Below are positions 45,319-64,000 of a stretch of 64,000 nt of DNA, one piece after another. The stretch's first letter is position 1. Every line of letters begins with the position of its first letter. Made by a program: the position numbers and the translations under genes. The notes beneath the pieces were generated by a model. The model was not told the DNA's origin, ran no database searches, and saw nothing but the letters and a program-made list of their open reading frames with translations. The DNA comes from Myoxocephalus aenaeus (lineage: Eukaryota > Chordata > Actinopteri > Perciformes > Cottidae). The stretch lies in NCBI GenBank assembly GCA_038501785.1, contig JBAMJR010000002.1, forward strand, positions 186,001 through 250,000, given 5' to 3'.

Positions 45319-46164
45319 TCAGGTGTCCTTCTCTTTACTGACAGAGTTGATGCGTTTGTCACCCTCGCAGAGGCCTGTTAGAGGCAACAGGATGGTACCT
45401 TCATACTGGCTGCTCAACGTCTGCTTGGATGGACACTGTTGTGGGCGGAGCCTTTGCTGCTGAGTTTGAAGCAGATTCCTGGCATCTCTCCTCTTGTTAC
45501 AGAGCAGGTAGATTATCTCTGTGATGTTGAGGAGCACTGAAATGCCTGAAACTACCAGCATGAAGATGATAAAAATAGTTTTCTCTGTGGGACGGGAAAT
45601 GTAACACTGGGCACCACTAACATTGGCACAAGGTGATATGGTACAGTGGAAGTAGGGGACCATGAACACAGGGCCAATGATGTAGAACTGGCCCACACTG
45701 AATCCCACTTCCAGGATGATCTTGAAGACCAGCTGAGTCATGTAAGTGCAAAAGAGGATGCCTGTTATCTTCACCTTCCCTCTATCATCTGTATACTTTG
45801 GCTTCCTCCATACAGTTCCACTAGTGCTGTCCCGTAGCTTCTCCAGCACCTTCTTCTCTTGGTGGATGATGTGGACAGCATGGGCCAGGTACACTAGGGT
45901 GGGTGTTGACACAAAGGTGATCTGCAGAACCCAGTAGTGAATGTAGGATATTGGGAACATCCAGTTGTAGCAGGCGTTTGCACATCCTGGTTCCAGGCTG
46001 TCGCAGTAGAAATGTAACACTTCGTCTTCCCAGACTTTGTCCGCAGCAGCACCCAGGACAAAGATCCTGAACAGGAAGAGGACGCTCATCCAGATCTTCC
46101 CCACCACGGTGGAGTGAGACTGGACCTTGTCTAGCAGTGAGGACAAGTAAGACCAGTCACTCAT
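45319..46164 (-). CDS. Gap-junction connexin, fish Cx32.2/Cx32.7-like (copy 1)
   Basis: Four-pass connexin forming intercellular channels; 281 residues in one coding exon. The start at 46162-46164 gives MSDWSYLSSLLDKVQSHSTV, the standard connexin N-terminus; an acceptor (…CTCTACTTCAG) 16 nt upstream indicates a separate 5' non-coding exon. Transmembrane 1 covers about residues 21-40. The first extracellular loop has the canonical C-x6-C-x3-C. The second has C-x4-C-x7-C before YISRPTEKT, two residues longer than the common C-x4-C-x5-C. TM4 is followed by a basic tail of about 65 residues. In family terms it resembles the fish-specific Cx32.2/gja13 group, but I do not assign a symbol. Its paralogue lies 5.2 kb away in opposite orientation. 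A long TA microsatellite abuts the 3' end. Confidence 0.88.
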   Translation of the reverse strand: MSDWSYLSSLLDKVQSHSTVVGKIWMSVLFLFRIFVLGAAADKVWEDEVLHFYCDSLEPGCANACYNWMFPISYIHYWVLQITFVSTPTLVYLAHAVHIIHQEKKVLEKLRDSTSGTVWRKPKYTDDRGKVKITGILFCTYMTQLVFKIILEVGFSVGQFYIIGPVFMVPYFHCTISPCANVSGAQCYISRPTEKTIFIIFMLVVSGISVLLNITEIIYLLCNKRRDARNLLQTQQQRLRPQQCPSKQTLSSQYEGTILLPLTGLCEGDKRINSVSKEKDT

Positions 46165-47341
46165 GGCTAAACGCTGCTGTCTGAAGTAGAGAAGAAACAT
46201 ACAGACATCCAATTTACACTATGGATTGAAACGTAAAAGAGACCATTACAAAGATAAAGCGTAGCACTCTAATCTTTTATTTATCAAGTTGTCTGCAATT
46301 CCTACGAAGATAAGACCTTATTTAATCTAGAGATAATTAAATATGAAGTGTCTCACGAAACAAAAATAATTGAAAATACAAACAACTATAGTGTAGAGTC
46401 AGAGTCTGTGTGAAACTGAAAGCCAAACACAATGCAACAGGTAAGCTTCGAATCGATCAGGCATATATCTGATAAAAAAAGGACGTACCCTATCTGCCAT
46501 AATGTGACACGATATCTGTAAAAGCTGAAGTGAAACTTTGGGAAATGTGCTGCTGCTAGATATGAGGGTACAAATACATAGGAGCAGCAGCTGCTTCTGC
46601 ATTACACCATGTTGTGAATGATACATTGTGTTTCAGATTATCGCATGACCCTTGATATATTGTACAGTTAATCCAAAACATGCCAGGTGTGCTTGGCTTT
46701 GTCCATCTAGGTCTCGGTCCTTGATTATGAGTGGCTGAGCTGCATTCAAGATCGTTGTGAAATACTCTATATAAATAACACAGCTGTGAAACAAACAGAT
46801 TCTTACAAAATGTCAGATTTATTGTGAATTTGGATTCACTGGATTGGCGTGGAGGACGAAGATAAAAAAAAAAGAAGACACTGAAACTAAAAAGCTGGAA
46901 AAGTGAAGAAACTAAGCAGGAGCGTCAAATAGACTATGTGCTTCTTCACTGCTTACAGACCCGTATGTCTGTGTCTAGCCAAAGACCTGGCTATAGACTT
47001 AAAAACAATCACCTAAATTGATCTGAACCAGACTCTCTTACAGTCTGTGAAAAATGGGAATGGTTTCAGCACTTATCTGGCAAGAAAAGCTGGCGCTTCT
47101 GGCACTACACAAATAAAACACAGCTGTCCACATGAGATAAACAGCCCTGTATACCAGCAAAGACAAGTGCCAACATGATTGAATATTGCATAGAATAAAA
47201 ACTAGAAATGGTGAATTAGAATTACGAAAAACTGAATACCTCTTGTGACGCAAAAACATCTTCTCCAAAAAAAAACGGGAAACAAAGGAAGAAACCTCTG
47301 AGAGCGCAACAAAGGACGAAGAGAAACATCAATGTACTCAC

Positions 47342-47410
47342 CTGTCAGGCTTCAGATGTATAACATTCCATCACAGGAGAGCCACGGTGTGTGAGACAGT
47401 GGCCAGGATG
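47342..47410 (-). other. Candidate 5' non-coding exon of connexin copy 1
   Basis: On the minus strand, CCTGACAG|GTGAGTAC is a strong donor with exon end at 47342, about 1.2 kb upstream of the coding-exon acceptor. Connexin genes commonly have one short non-coding first exon. The 5' limit is a guess. Confidence 0.35.
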
Positions 47411-47710
47411 AGACTTTAATACTGTTGAGGCCTATTGGTTTGGTCTGACTGACTCATGTACACTTGAGTCTGCTGCTCACAGCTTCTTGTTTCACTCGGT
47501 CAAACTCGTGATCATCTTGAGTCATACTCAGTTCCCAAAAAACCTTGACGAACCATAACACCACATTGTTCTATCATCGATTCACTCTGCAAGTCATATT
47601 TCGCCTTTCCTCCCACTTTGATTGACGGATATGTCACAAGCCTTACACCCAGACTGTATGCCTATGTTCATTTGATAGACACACTGTGTGAACTCTAGAA
47701 CACTATAGGC

Positions 47711-48518
47711 CAGGGGTGGGCAAACTTTTTGGCTCAGGGGCCACATTGAATTAAAAAATTTGACAGACGGGCCGGGCCAGTATCAGATGGATGGAGAGTG
47801 TTTGACAAAGGGGGCGTGGCTTATCGCCGTCGGGTCTCTCCGTGAAAAAGAGCTGTCTTTTCCGGTATCGATTATGGAATAAATAACCACTAGTTTTGCT
47901 TTATACTTGTTGTGGAAGTCCCAAACATGTCGGAACATGAAACACCCTTGTGTTTGGGTTCATAATATTATCCGTAGCCACACACAGCTCGGTGAATTTC
48001 TCCGACTCCTCCAGGAACTGCGCCGGTCTTATCTCCGTAAAACGGATACCGATTCTGCCATCCACCTTGGAAATAACCACCAGTTCTGCTTTATACTTGC
48101 TGTGTAAACTCCACATACGTCGGAACATCAAACTCCGTGGTGTCTGGGTTCATAATATTATCCGTAGTCCCACAACAGCGTCTGAATGACAGCCGCTGCA
48201 CACACGAAAAGCCTAAAAGAGCGCTGTGCAATAAATAAGCATGAAGAAACATCAACGCTGGTCTGTTGTGGTCATCGTGCTTCGGGAAACTGAACTTGGG
48301 AACGGAGAAGCGCTACAGCGGTCTTTACTATAACTTATAATTATTTAAAATAAAAAACTTTTTTTTAATATATTTTTTTAATAACTTTTTTTTTATATAT
48401 TTTTTTAATGTTATAATAATTATAATACTCGGCGGGCCGTATATTAATACTCGGCGGGCCGTATATTAATACTCGGCGGGCCGTATCCGGCCCGCTGGCC
48501 GTAGTTTGCCCACCTCTG
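47711..48518. mobile_element. hAT transposon, 808 bp, with perfect 8-bp target duplication
   Basis: It begins CAGGGGTGGGCAAACTTTTT and ends with GTTTGCCCACCTCTG, the imperfect complement. CTATAGGC flanks both ends exactly (47703-47710 and 48519-48526). Inside are a ~50-bp direct repeat (about 47925-47980 and 48118-48168) and three 22-bp units ACTCGGCGGGCCGTATATTA (48426-48487). It has no intact transposase, so it is non-autonomous. Confidence 0.9.
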
Positions 48519-48539
48519 CTATAGGCCACGCTCAGACGC

Positions 48540-49520
48540 AGAAGTGGAACAAATCCCATTCATTTTGTACATATGTAAAGTTTCTTCGTGGGAACAGCAC
48601 AAATCACATGGAATCTAATCTTTTCAATTGTGATTTGGGCCACTTTCATATGTTAGTCTGAACAGTCACAGGAATGAATGCAACTTTTACATTTTGACAT
48701 TGTCTGGCTCCGACTCAGCATCCACACAGAAGTAGCAGCCACTGCTCCACGAGAGTCATCATTAAAAATGGGAATCTCTTTCTCTTCATCCTCGTTGTCA
48801 TCTGCTCACATATTTGCTGGCTACCATCAACAACAACTTATAGATGAAACCGTAAACTTTGGCTTCAGTGGCCTCCATGTCTACTTCTGTACGACTGTGT
48901 CGTGTCAGCACATTAGTTCACTGTTTGTATGATTGAGGGGGATCTTCAGGAATCTAATATTTAAGACCATGTTTTCCTGAAATCACTTGTAAATAACAAT
49001 CGTTGGGTTTTCGTAACCTTAGAAACCGTAACCCTTTCATATCCACATAGGGAGCAGCTCCTCTTCAGAGTCCACCATGTTGCACCTCCATGTTGCTACA
49101 GTGGCCCAGAAAGGACAAACCAAACCTGTTTTTATGTTACCTGAATGCCTCTGTAGTTCTCCACACTTGAGTGAGCAGAGGAACGTTCAGTTGAATGCAT
49201 TGAATGCCATTAGCTGACACTAAATCTTACAAACCTCTCAACCAAACAAAAAATAAACAATAAATAATAAAAAAAAAATCCAAATTGAGCACTAAGGCTT
49301 GCAGTTTGGTCTGTATGTTATGGTTAAGTATTGTGAAATGCACACCAAATTCCACATGTAGTGGCTTTGGCATATTGGCCAAAAGAATACTGAGATCATT
49401 TAGAGACATTTGTATTTGTGAAAAAGCTAGTAGGATCTGATATCCTTATTAGAATTCTTTATAAAAAATACATAATTTGTTGTGCTCTTAGTATTGATGT
49501 AACTAGCTTAAAAACATTTT
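48540..49520. other. Between connexins, no recognised gene
   Basis: Upstream regions of the two divergent connexins; no coding similarity was found. Confidence 0.4.
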
Positions 49521-49529
49521 TCAATTTAA

Positions 49530-49680
49530 TTTAATATGTAAAGCCCAATATCACAAACTTGTCTCAGAGGGCTTTATAATCTGTACAGCAGACAACATCC
49601 TCTCTTCTTAGACCTTCATATCGGAACAGGAAACACCCCACAAACACCTTTAACAGGGAGAAAACATAAATAAATCACAA
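49530..49680 (-). repeat. Dispersed repeat (retroelement 3' end type)
   Basis: AAGCCCAATATCACAAACTT with CAGAGGGCTTTATAATCTGT is the reverse complement of the repeat at 52950-53105. Confidence 0.55.
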
Positions 49681-51060
49681 CATAGTCAGTTCATATGATA
49701 TATATGTCTCTGATGTTTTATTATTGCTATTGCATTGCAAAACAATCTTCCTGCATATGTTTCATTTGACCATACTTTGATTTAACCTGCTAGGGAGCCA
49801 CAGAGTCAGTACAATACTCTCTGACCCGTCATCTGTCCCACTCTCTGCATCGTAATGAGGTGCTTTCATGCACTAATGCTACCTGACCCCAGGTTCGCTT
49901 TGTGGTTATATATTTAAACATGAATTTAGTCTAAAACTTACACAACACTTTTCCTGGAGAAAAGGACCCTCTTTGAGATATGTAAGTTGACATTGTTTTA
50001 ATGGTACATATACAAACATGTCAATGAATTGCACAAACCTGTTCAGGGAAACTTTCAGGGATGGATCCAGCCTCGCCTACAGTGTTTCATAGCAGAGGGT
50101 TGCTCAAATGCACCTGACAGTTCAGAGGAGGGAGGGTTGTTCATGGAACAGCTGCACTGGGGGTGGGGGGGGGTCATTACTCAACATTAGTCCATTTCAA
50201 CACTACAGCGTGACACAGTCATGTTAGGGAGTCCGGCCGGGTTAGTGTGGTCTCAGAGGATTCTGATGATTTTGCAATGTCAGCTGAAATATAATAAGAG
50301 GGAAGTGAGAGAATCCCAGTCACAGTGCAGGGGCTGACTGAACCAGACAGTGGTCCTTCCTGAGGTAGGAACAGTTTTTATTCATATTAAGTTAGTCTTA
50401 ATATTGTTAAAATGCCAAAGATAATTCACATGAATGGATGTATGATTAATGAACAGTCTTGGTAAGCAAAATGTTAGTTTAGTTTTTTGTCTAAATGTGA
50501 CTTCCGATGCATTCTGACATTTTTGTACCAGCGAGTTATGGGGCAGGCTTCAGCATTTTCATAAAAAAAATAATTATACACTGGCATTATGGATTATTGA
50601 AAAATAAATTTGGAAACATGCACATGACGAATTCCATAACAAATATTTCTATTCTGTAATTAGTCTATCCAATACACAGGCCTCTGTACGTCCCGTCCCG
50701 TCATGCGTAGCTGACAGGAAGTAAACCCGGACCAAAATACTTGCCCTCGCAACAGAGAGGCAATGAAACTGCTGATTTGTTTTTGGGGTTAATTTTAGAT
50801 TTCCGGCTTCTTGGTAACACATATAACTTGTATTTCTGATTCTTTTGTGGTCACTTGTATACTATCTGATTGTTTTATTTGTATTTATTTAGCAAGCTTC
50901 TGTGAGAGCAAGAGGTACTGCTGGTTTGATTGATAAAACTAAAAACAAGCACATTTTATATTCTGAATGAGACATGCACATTCCAAAAGCCTTACTTTAA
51001 ATTTAAAAATTCTTTAAAATCACATTTGGCATCAGTAATACAGGTTTCGACCAAATAACC

Positions 51061-51105
<45 letters not shown>

Positions 51106-51116
51106 ATACATACATA
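51061..51116. repeat. TA plus CATA microsatellite
   Basis: About 18 TA units run into (CATA)n, upstream of connexin copy 2. Confidence 0.95.
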
Positions 51117-51403
51117 CTTTTTCAATTTCTTCTTTCGTCAATAAGTTATCTATGAATGAAAATATCTTGTCCATACTGATTAGCATGTATTTACTGATCG
51201 AATAGCAAGACTGTGTGAAACGTACAGTTACATAGACCCACCTGTTCATAGAAAGACATGTAGTAAGTGTGGACTGTATTGTCTTGTAATTCTGCTGTCT
51301 TTCCCTAAGTATACAATATTCTACACAAGTAAGGTTGGCTCATGCTGACTTGACATTGCTCTTCATCACCATCGCTCTCTTTGTCTTCTCTCTCGTAGTC
51401 ATC

Positions 51404-52144
51404 ATGGGGGAGTGGTCCTTTCTGTCTAATTTGTTGGACAAGGTGCAGTCACACTCCACTGTCGTGGGGAAAGTATGGATGAGTGTTCTGTTCCTCTTCA
51501 GGATCTTCATCCTAGCTGCTGGTGTAGATGACATATGGGGAGATGAACAGGCAAACTTGGACTGTAACACCAAAAGCCCAGGCTGCAAGAATGCCTGCTA
51601 TGATCAAACCTTCCCCATGTCTCACACACGCTTCTGGGTCCTCCAGATCCTGATTGTGTCCACTCCAACAATCATGTATCTCGGCCACGTCCTGCTGGTG
51701 ATTCGCAGAGAAAACAAGCTGAGGAGATGCTTGGAGCAGAAACGGGGTAAAAATGGGATGATTAAAGCTCCAAAGTATTCAGATGAACATGGAAAAGTAA
51801 AGCTCAAGGGCATCCTGCTGGTCAGCTACGTGATGCAGCTGCAGTTCAAGATCCTGCTGGAAGTGGCATTCATCGTAGGCCAGTACTACCTGTATGGCTT
51901 CATACGGATGCCCGGTAAGATTACATTTCTCGACAAAACCTGTGCGGGACCGGTAGTCTGCTTCATAAGTCGTCCCACAGAAAAAAACATCTTCATTGTC
52001 TTTATGTTGGCGATGGCCGTCCTCTCTGTGCTACTCAACATCATAGAGATGTTCCACCTGTTGATCTCAAAGATGAAGCAGAAGAGGAAGAAGAGTGGCT
52101 CAACAAAGCATCTGAGGGAGTTACATGTCGCTGATCGACTGTGA
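51404..52144 (+). CDS. Gap-junction connexin, fish Cx32.2/Cx32.7-like (copy 2), lacking one loop-2 cysteine
   Basis: Four-pass connexin, 246 residues in a single coding exon. The start at 51404 gives MGEWSFLSNLLDKVQSHSTV; upstream codons of the same frame precede a good acceptor (TCTCTCGTAG, ending 51398) and are not expected in the protein. The first extracellular loop is canonical, C-x6-C-x3-C within LDCNTKSPGCKNACYDQTFP. In the second loop only C180 and C186 are present before FISRPTEKN; where the first of the three conserved cysteines is expected, residue 175 is Phe (TTT, 51926-51928). TM segments and the lysine-rich tail are otherwise intact. It is clearly paralogous to the minus-strand copy at 45319-46164. 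It may be a diverged functional gene or an early pseudogene; the open frame favours the former. Confidence 0.85.
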   Translation: MGEWSFLSNLLDKVQSHSTVVGKVWMSVLFLFRIFILAAGVDDIWGDEQANLDCNTKSPGCKNACYDQTFPMSHTRFWVLQILIVSTPTIMYLGHVLLVIRRENKLRRCLEQKRGKNGMIKAPKYSDEHGKVKLKGILLVSYVMQLQFKILLEVAFIVGQYYLYGFIRMPGKITFLDKTCAGPVVCFISRPTEKNIFIVFMLAMAVLSVLLNIIEMFHLLISKMKQKRKKSGSTKHLRELHVADRL

Positions 52145-52949
52145 GGGACCTTGCTCTGTTAGACATACATACACTTTGATTTGTTTGTCCATATGATATT
52201 CATTGATCCAATTCCAATTCTGCTAACCCTATACCCTATTTCTATTGTAATGTTTTAAGAATAGCTCTTACTATTAACACATCTTGCACTTTACACAAAC
52301 AGGAACTTCTTCCTTTTTTAAATCCGCACTTTTTGATGCAAATCCAAACATTTAAGGAACCATAAATGGATTTGTAAAATATGACTTATGGTGTATGAAA
52401 TATTAGGGAAAAATAGAAATACCCCTTAGCAAGAAATGTTATTTGATACACTATTTTCTTGGCATGTTTTAAAGAGCAGGATGGATAAATATAATTTTAG
52501 GTAATTTGGACAAGGCATTTGTTATTGTTATTGTTATTAGGAATGAATATTTATATTGTTTAACGATTTTTTTTTTGCAAGGAATTCATGAGGAATTGTG
52601 ATTGATACATAAGTGTTTGTAATGACACTTTTGTTTCTATTCAGTACTTGATTGTTCATTTGATGAGCTGTTCTGTTAGTTGTTTTTGTAGCTATAATGT
52701 GTATAAGTGTGTTTACATGATTGGAAGAATAGCCAACGATTATGCTATGCAACAAAGAAACAAAGCTACAGAAACAACTACTGTGAGAAACAACCATCAT
52801 AACCAATATGGGTTTGAGAAATAAGTTAACACTTTGCATTCATTGCTGTCATATTCATTAAATGTGTTATAACTCTGTTATGGTGATTTTTCTTTACACA
52901 TGACATATATTGTACTTCTGGTCACATGACATATATTGCTTCTGTCCAT

Positions 52950-53105
52950 CCTGATAGAGGATCCTCCTCTGTTGTTCTCCTGAAGGTTTCTTCCCTTTTT
53001 CTCCTCGTGAAAAGTTTTTCCTGATCCGATGTGAGGTCCTGTACGGATTGTAAAACCCTCTGAGAATAATTTGTGATTTTGAACTATACAAAATAAATTG
53101 AATTT
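52950..53105 (+). repeat. Dispersed repeat (retroelement 3' end type)
   Basis: CTCCTCGTGAAAAGTTTTTC, then TGTAAAACCCTCTGAGAATA and ACAAAATAAATTGAAT; inverted relative to the copy at 49530. It forms the distal part of the presumed 3' UTR of connexin copy 2. Confidence 0.55.
53092..53097 (+). terminator. Candidate polyadenylation signal for connexin copy 2
   Basis: AATAAA lies 0.95 kb after the stop codon, but inside a dispersed repeat (52950-53105) whose own 3' end carries this signal. If used, the gene has adopted a repeat-derived poly(A) signal. Confidence 0.35.
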
Positions 53106-53109
53106 GCTA

Positions 53110-53979
53110 CGCAATTGTCATCTGAAGAAAACCAGTTTTAATCATTATTTTATTAATTTTGCATATTGTTTAATCCAATTCAGTTTGTATGAATAGCTGA
53201 TGACTGTAAATAAAAAAATATGGATCTAGAAGTAATACGCTGTGCCCTATTTGTTACAAGCATGTGATGTGGCCAGGTATGACCAAACAGGGCTCTGCTC
53301 TCTTTGCTCCCTGATGCATACGGTCTTATGAATACCATTAGCCATCTGCAGAACACAAAACTCTATGTTTGGAATAATAACTGTAATGTAAAATTAGAAC
53401 GTTACTTACTACAAGGCTAACAAGCTAATAATCTGTTAATTATTGAGCTTCTACCATTTTTTGTTTCATGCAATTAAAATATCCCAAACCTCGCAACCAA
53501 GACATTATGTATATCTTAATAGAAGTGGTACTGACCAATTCTACATTCTAATTTTTCGAAATAAGAAACACGCTGATGAAATAACCAACTTGTGTTTTCA
53601 TTGAAGTAAAGATGATGTTGGTATGCACAAAAGTTCTCCAGGTACAATGTACACAATCAAGTAATGTATGGACTTTGTAGGCTAAAGAAGGTATAGACCC
53701 AGAAAGTTTCTCTTTATGACAAAACATTGATACGTTTTTGGCTCAAGTATAAAGCCGCTGGTCATGCAGCTTATTAACTTGCCTGAGATTCATTCTGCTG
53801 TAGTTCAGCCCTCCAGCTACAAGAGGACGAAGAAGAAAACACAATCCTAGCTGAACTTCTCAAACGATTGAAGAGGTTTACTTTCAGACTACAGAAGCTA
53901 ACTCAATTATACAATCAGGCAAATAATTCAATTGATTTGCCACACAGCAACACCTGATTGCATTGTTGTCCACATAGTT
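53110..53979. other. Intergenic between connexin copy 2 and mcm9 end
   Basis: No gene or clear transposon. It includes the mcm9 3' UTR on the minus strand, whose end is not evident. Confidence 0.4.
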
Positions 53980-62909
<8,930 letters not shown>

Positions 62910-62989
62910 CTGTAGAGAGGAGACAATGTAGAGCAGGATACAGAATAAACTCATACTTTGTTTCTTTTGGATTACCTCCATCCCAAATA

Positions 62990-63680
62990 TGCAAATAAAA
63001 ACAATTATTCAGTATGTTGATGATCCATCCAATTCATTATATGTAACCACTTATCCTATTCAGGGTCGTGGACATTGGGCGAAGGCCGAGTTAATCCTGT
63101 ACCGTCGCCAGACTATCGCAGGGCTGACACAAAGAGACAGACAACAATGCATGCACACATTTACACCTACAGGCAATTTAGAGTCATCTATTAACACAAA
63201 TTAGTCACAGAGACTTGGAACTTCCTGATGTTAAACTCAGACAAAACTGAAGTTATTTTACTAGGCCCAGAACACCTCAGAAATCAATTATCCAATGAAT
63301 ATAGTGCTTTAAGTCTTCCGACAATTGAAAGCGCTTTAACACTACATGTCATCATTCACCCATTCACACACTGATGGGAGCGACCTGCCCATCAGGACTA
63401 ACTAACATTCATACAACATGCACACACACCGTAGGCGCAGATACAGGAGCAATGTTGGGTTAAGAGTCTCGCCCAAGGACACATGGACTAGCAGGATGAC
63501 CCTGCTCTACCACTGAGCTACAGTCGCCCGTTAGTTATTGTAGATGGCATTGCCCTGGCATCCAGCACCACCGTAAAGAATCTCAGAGTTATCTTTGATC
63601 AGGACTTTTCTTTTAACGCCCAGATAAAACTAATTTCAAGGACTTTTAACCTAAAAATAAACGTAAAAAATAAATTACAA
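62990..63680 (+). mobile_element. L2-like LINE fragment, interrupted by two repeats
   Basis: QYVDD (62999-63014) matches the RT YxDD site. Downstream, LNSDKTEVILLGPEHLRNQL (63230-63290) and VIFDQDFSFNAQIKLISRTF (63588-63648) are in L2 order. Between them lie a common fish repeat (63015-63205, TCGCCAGACTATCGCAGGGC, then CCTACAGGCAATTTAGAGTC) and a SINE-like repeat (63331-63529). Confidence 0.65.
63331..63529 (-). repeat. SINE-like repeat inserted in a LINE
   Basis: GCGCTTTAACACTACATGTC to CTACCACTGAGCTACAGTCG: the reverse complement of a tRNA-like head plus body, related to 37461-37610 and 10465-10600. Confidence 0.6.
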
Positions 63681-63689
63681 AAATCAGAC

Positions 63690-64000
63690 ACGTCTCCAAG
63701 CGATGAAGAGAAATATCTGCGACTTGTTTACTTTATAAGCTAGGCTAAATACTTTGCTAATACTAATATGAATCCAGTACCACCGGCACACCGTGGCTTA
63801 AAAGCTAATGTATGGAAGCCTTTTGCATATTCTTCCGCCCAACTCTGAAAGGGAGAAGCAAATCACGGAGTAGATTGTAACTTTTTTTTGCTAAGGATTT
63901 TCACCCATAATCACACTTTGGAACCGAGATACAAAATCCATCTCGACGTTTTTGCCGACAGAGATACTCTACAACCAAACCACAGCTAAAGTCATGGAGT
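63690..64000. other. Window end, nothing recognised
   Basis: Presumed mcm9 intron sequence; no exon of mcm9 was identified here. Confidence 0.4.

Noticed and set aside
51335..51403. N-terminal extension of connexin copy 2 (23 residues)
   Set aside because: It precedes a strong acceptor, and connexins start at MGxWSxL; the extension reads intron and leader.

Overview
The window looks like a piece of a ray-finned (teleost) fish chromosome. It has intron-rich vertebrate genes with GT-AG junctions, fish-type connexins of the Cx32.2/Cx32.7 group, and dense fish-type repeats: L2-like LINEs, Tc1, hAT and Harbinger elements, tRNA-derived SINEs, and long CA and TA microsatellites. All identifications come from reading protein families and splice junctions by eye; no database search was run. 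I found no prokaryotic-style operon, CRISPR array or clearly new multi-gene system.

Layout, left to right. (1) 1-5.1 kb is mostly transposons: an L2-like LINE interrupted by a hAT MITE and by a second insertion that carries a Tc1 element. (2) 5.1-17.0 kb, minus strand: the 5' seven coding exons of ddhd1 (phospholipase A1). The catalytic serine is included, but the 3' exons lie left of position 1. Its introns hold two large LINEs and a minisatellite. (3) 17.8-22.8 kb, plus strand: complete cgrrf1 (membrane RING-finger protein), head-to-head with ddhd1. (4) 25.2-34.7 kb, minus strand: complete psmc6 (proteasome ATPase Rpt4), 14 coding exons adding up to exactly 389 codons, tail-to-tail with cgrrf1. 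(5) 35.5-36.5 kb: an L2-like LINE fragment containing a 30-bp minisatellite. (6) 37.7-42.9 kb, minus strand: a zfp36l1-type CCCH zinc-finger gene with its main coding exon and a long 3' UTR; no coding exon 1 was found. (7) 45.3-47.4 kb (minus) and 51.4-53.1 kb (plus): two divergently oriented connexin genes. A full-length hAT element with an 8-bp target duplication lies between them. (8) 54.0-62.9 kb, minus strand: the last five coding exons of mcm9, including the arginine-finger exon and the long C-terminal tail. Its N-terminal exons lie right of 64 kb.

The genes are unrelated in function: lipid hydrolysis, ubiquitin ligation, proteasomal unfolding, mRNA decay, gap junctions and DNA repair. 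They are ordinary neighbours rather than a pathway. The most unusual points are a connexin whose second extracellular loop has Phe where the first conserved Cys is expected, its sister connexin with an enlarged Cys spacing, a DRDL-type repeat expansion in the DDHD1 N-terminus, two strong adjacent hairpins in a psmc6 intron, and several transposons with exact target-site duplications.
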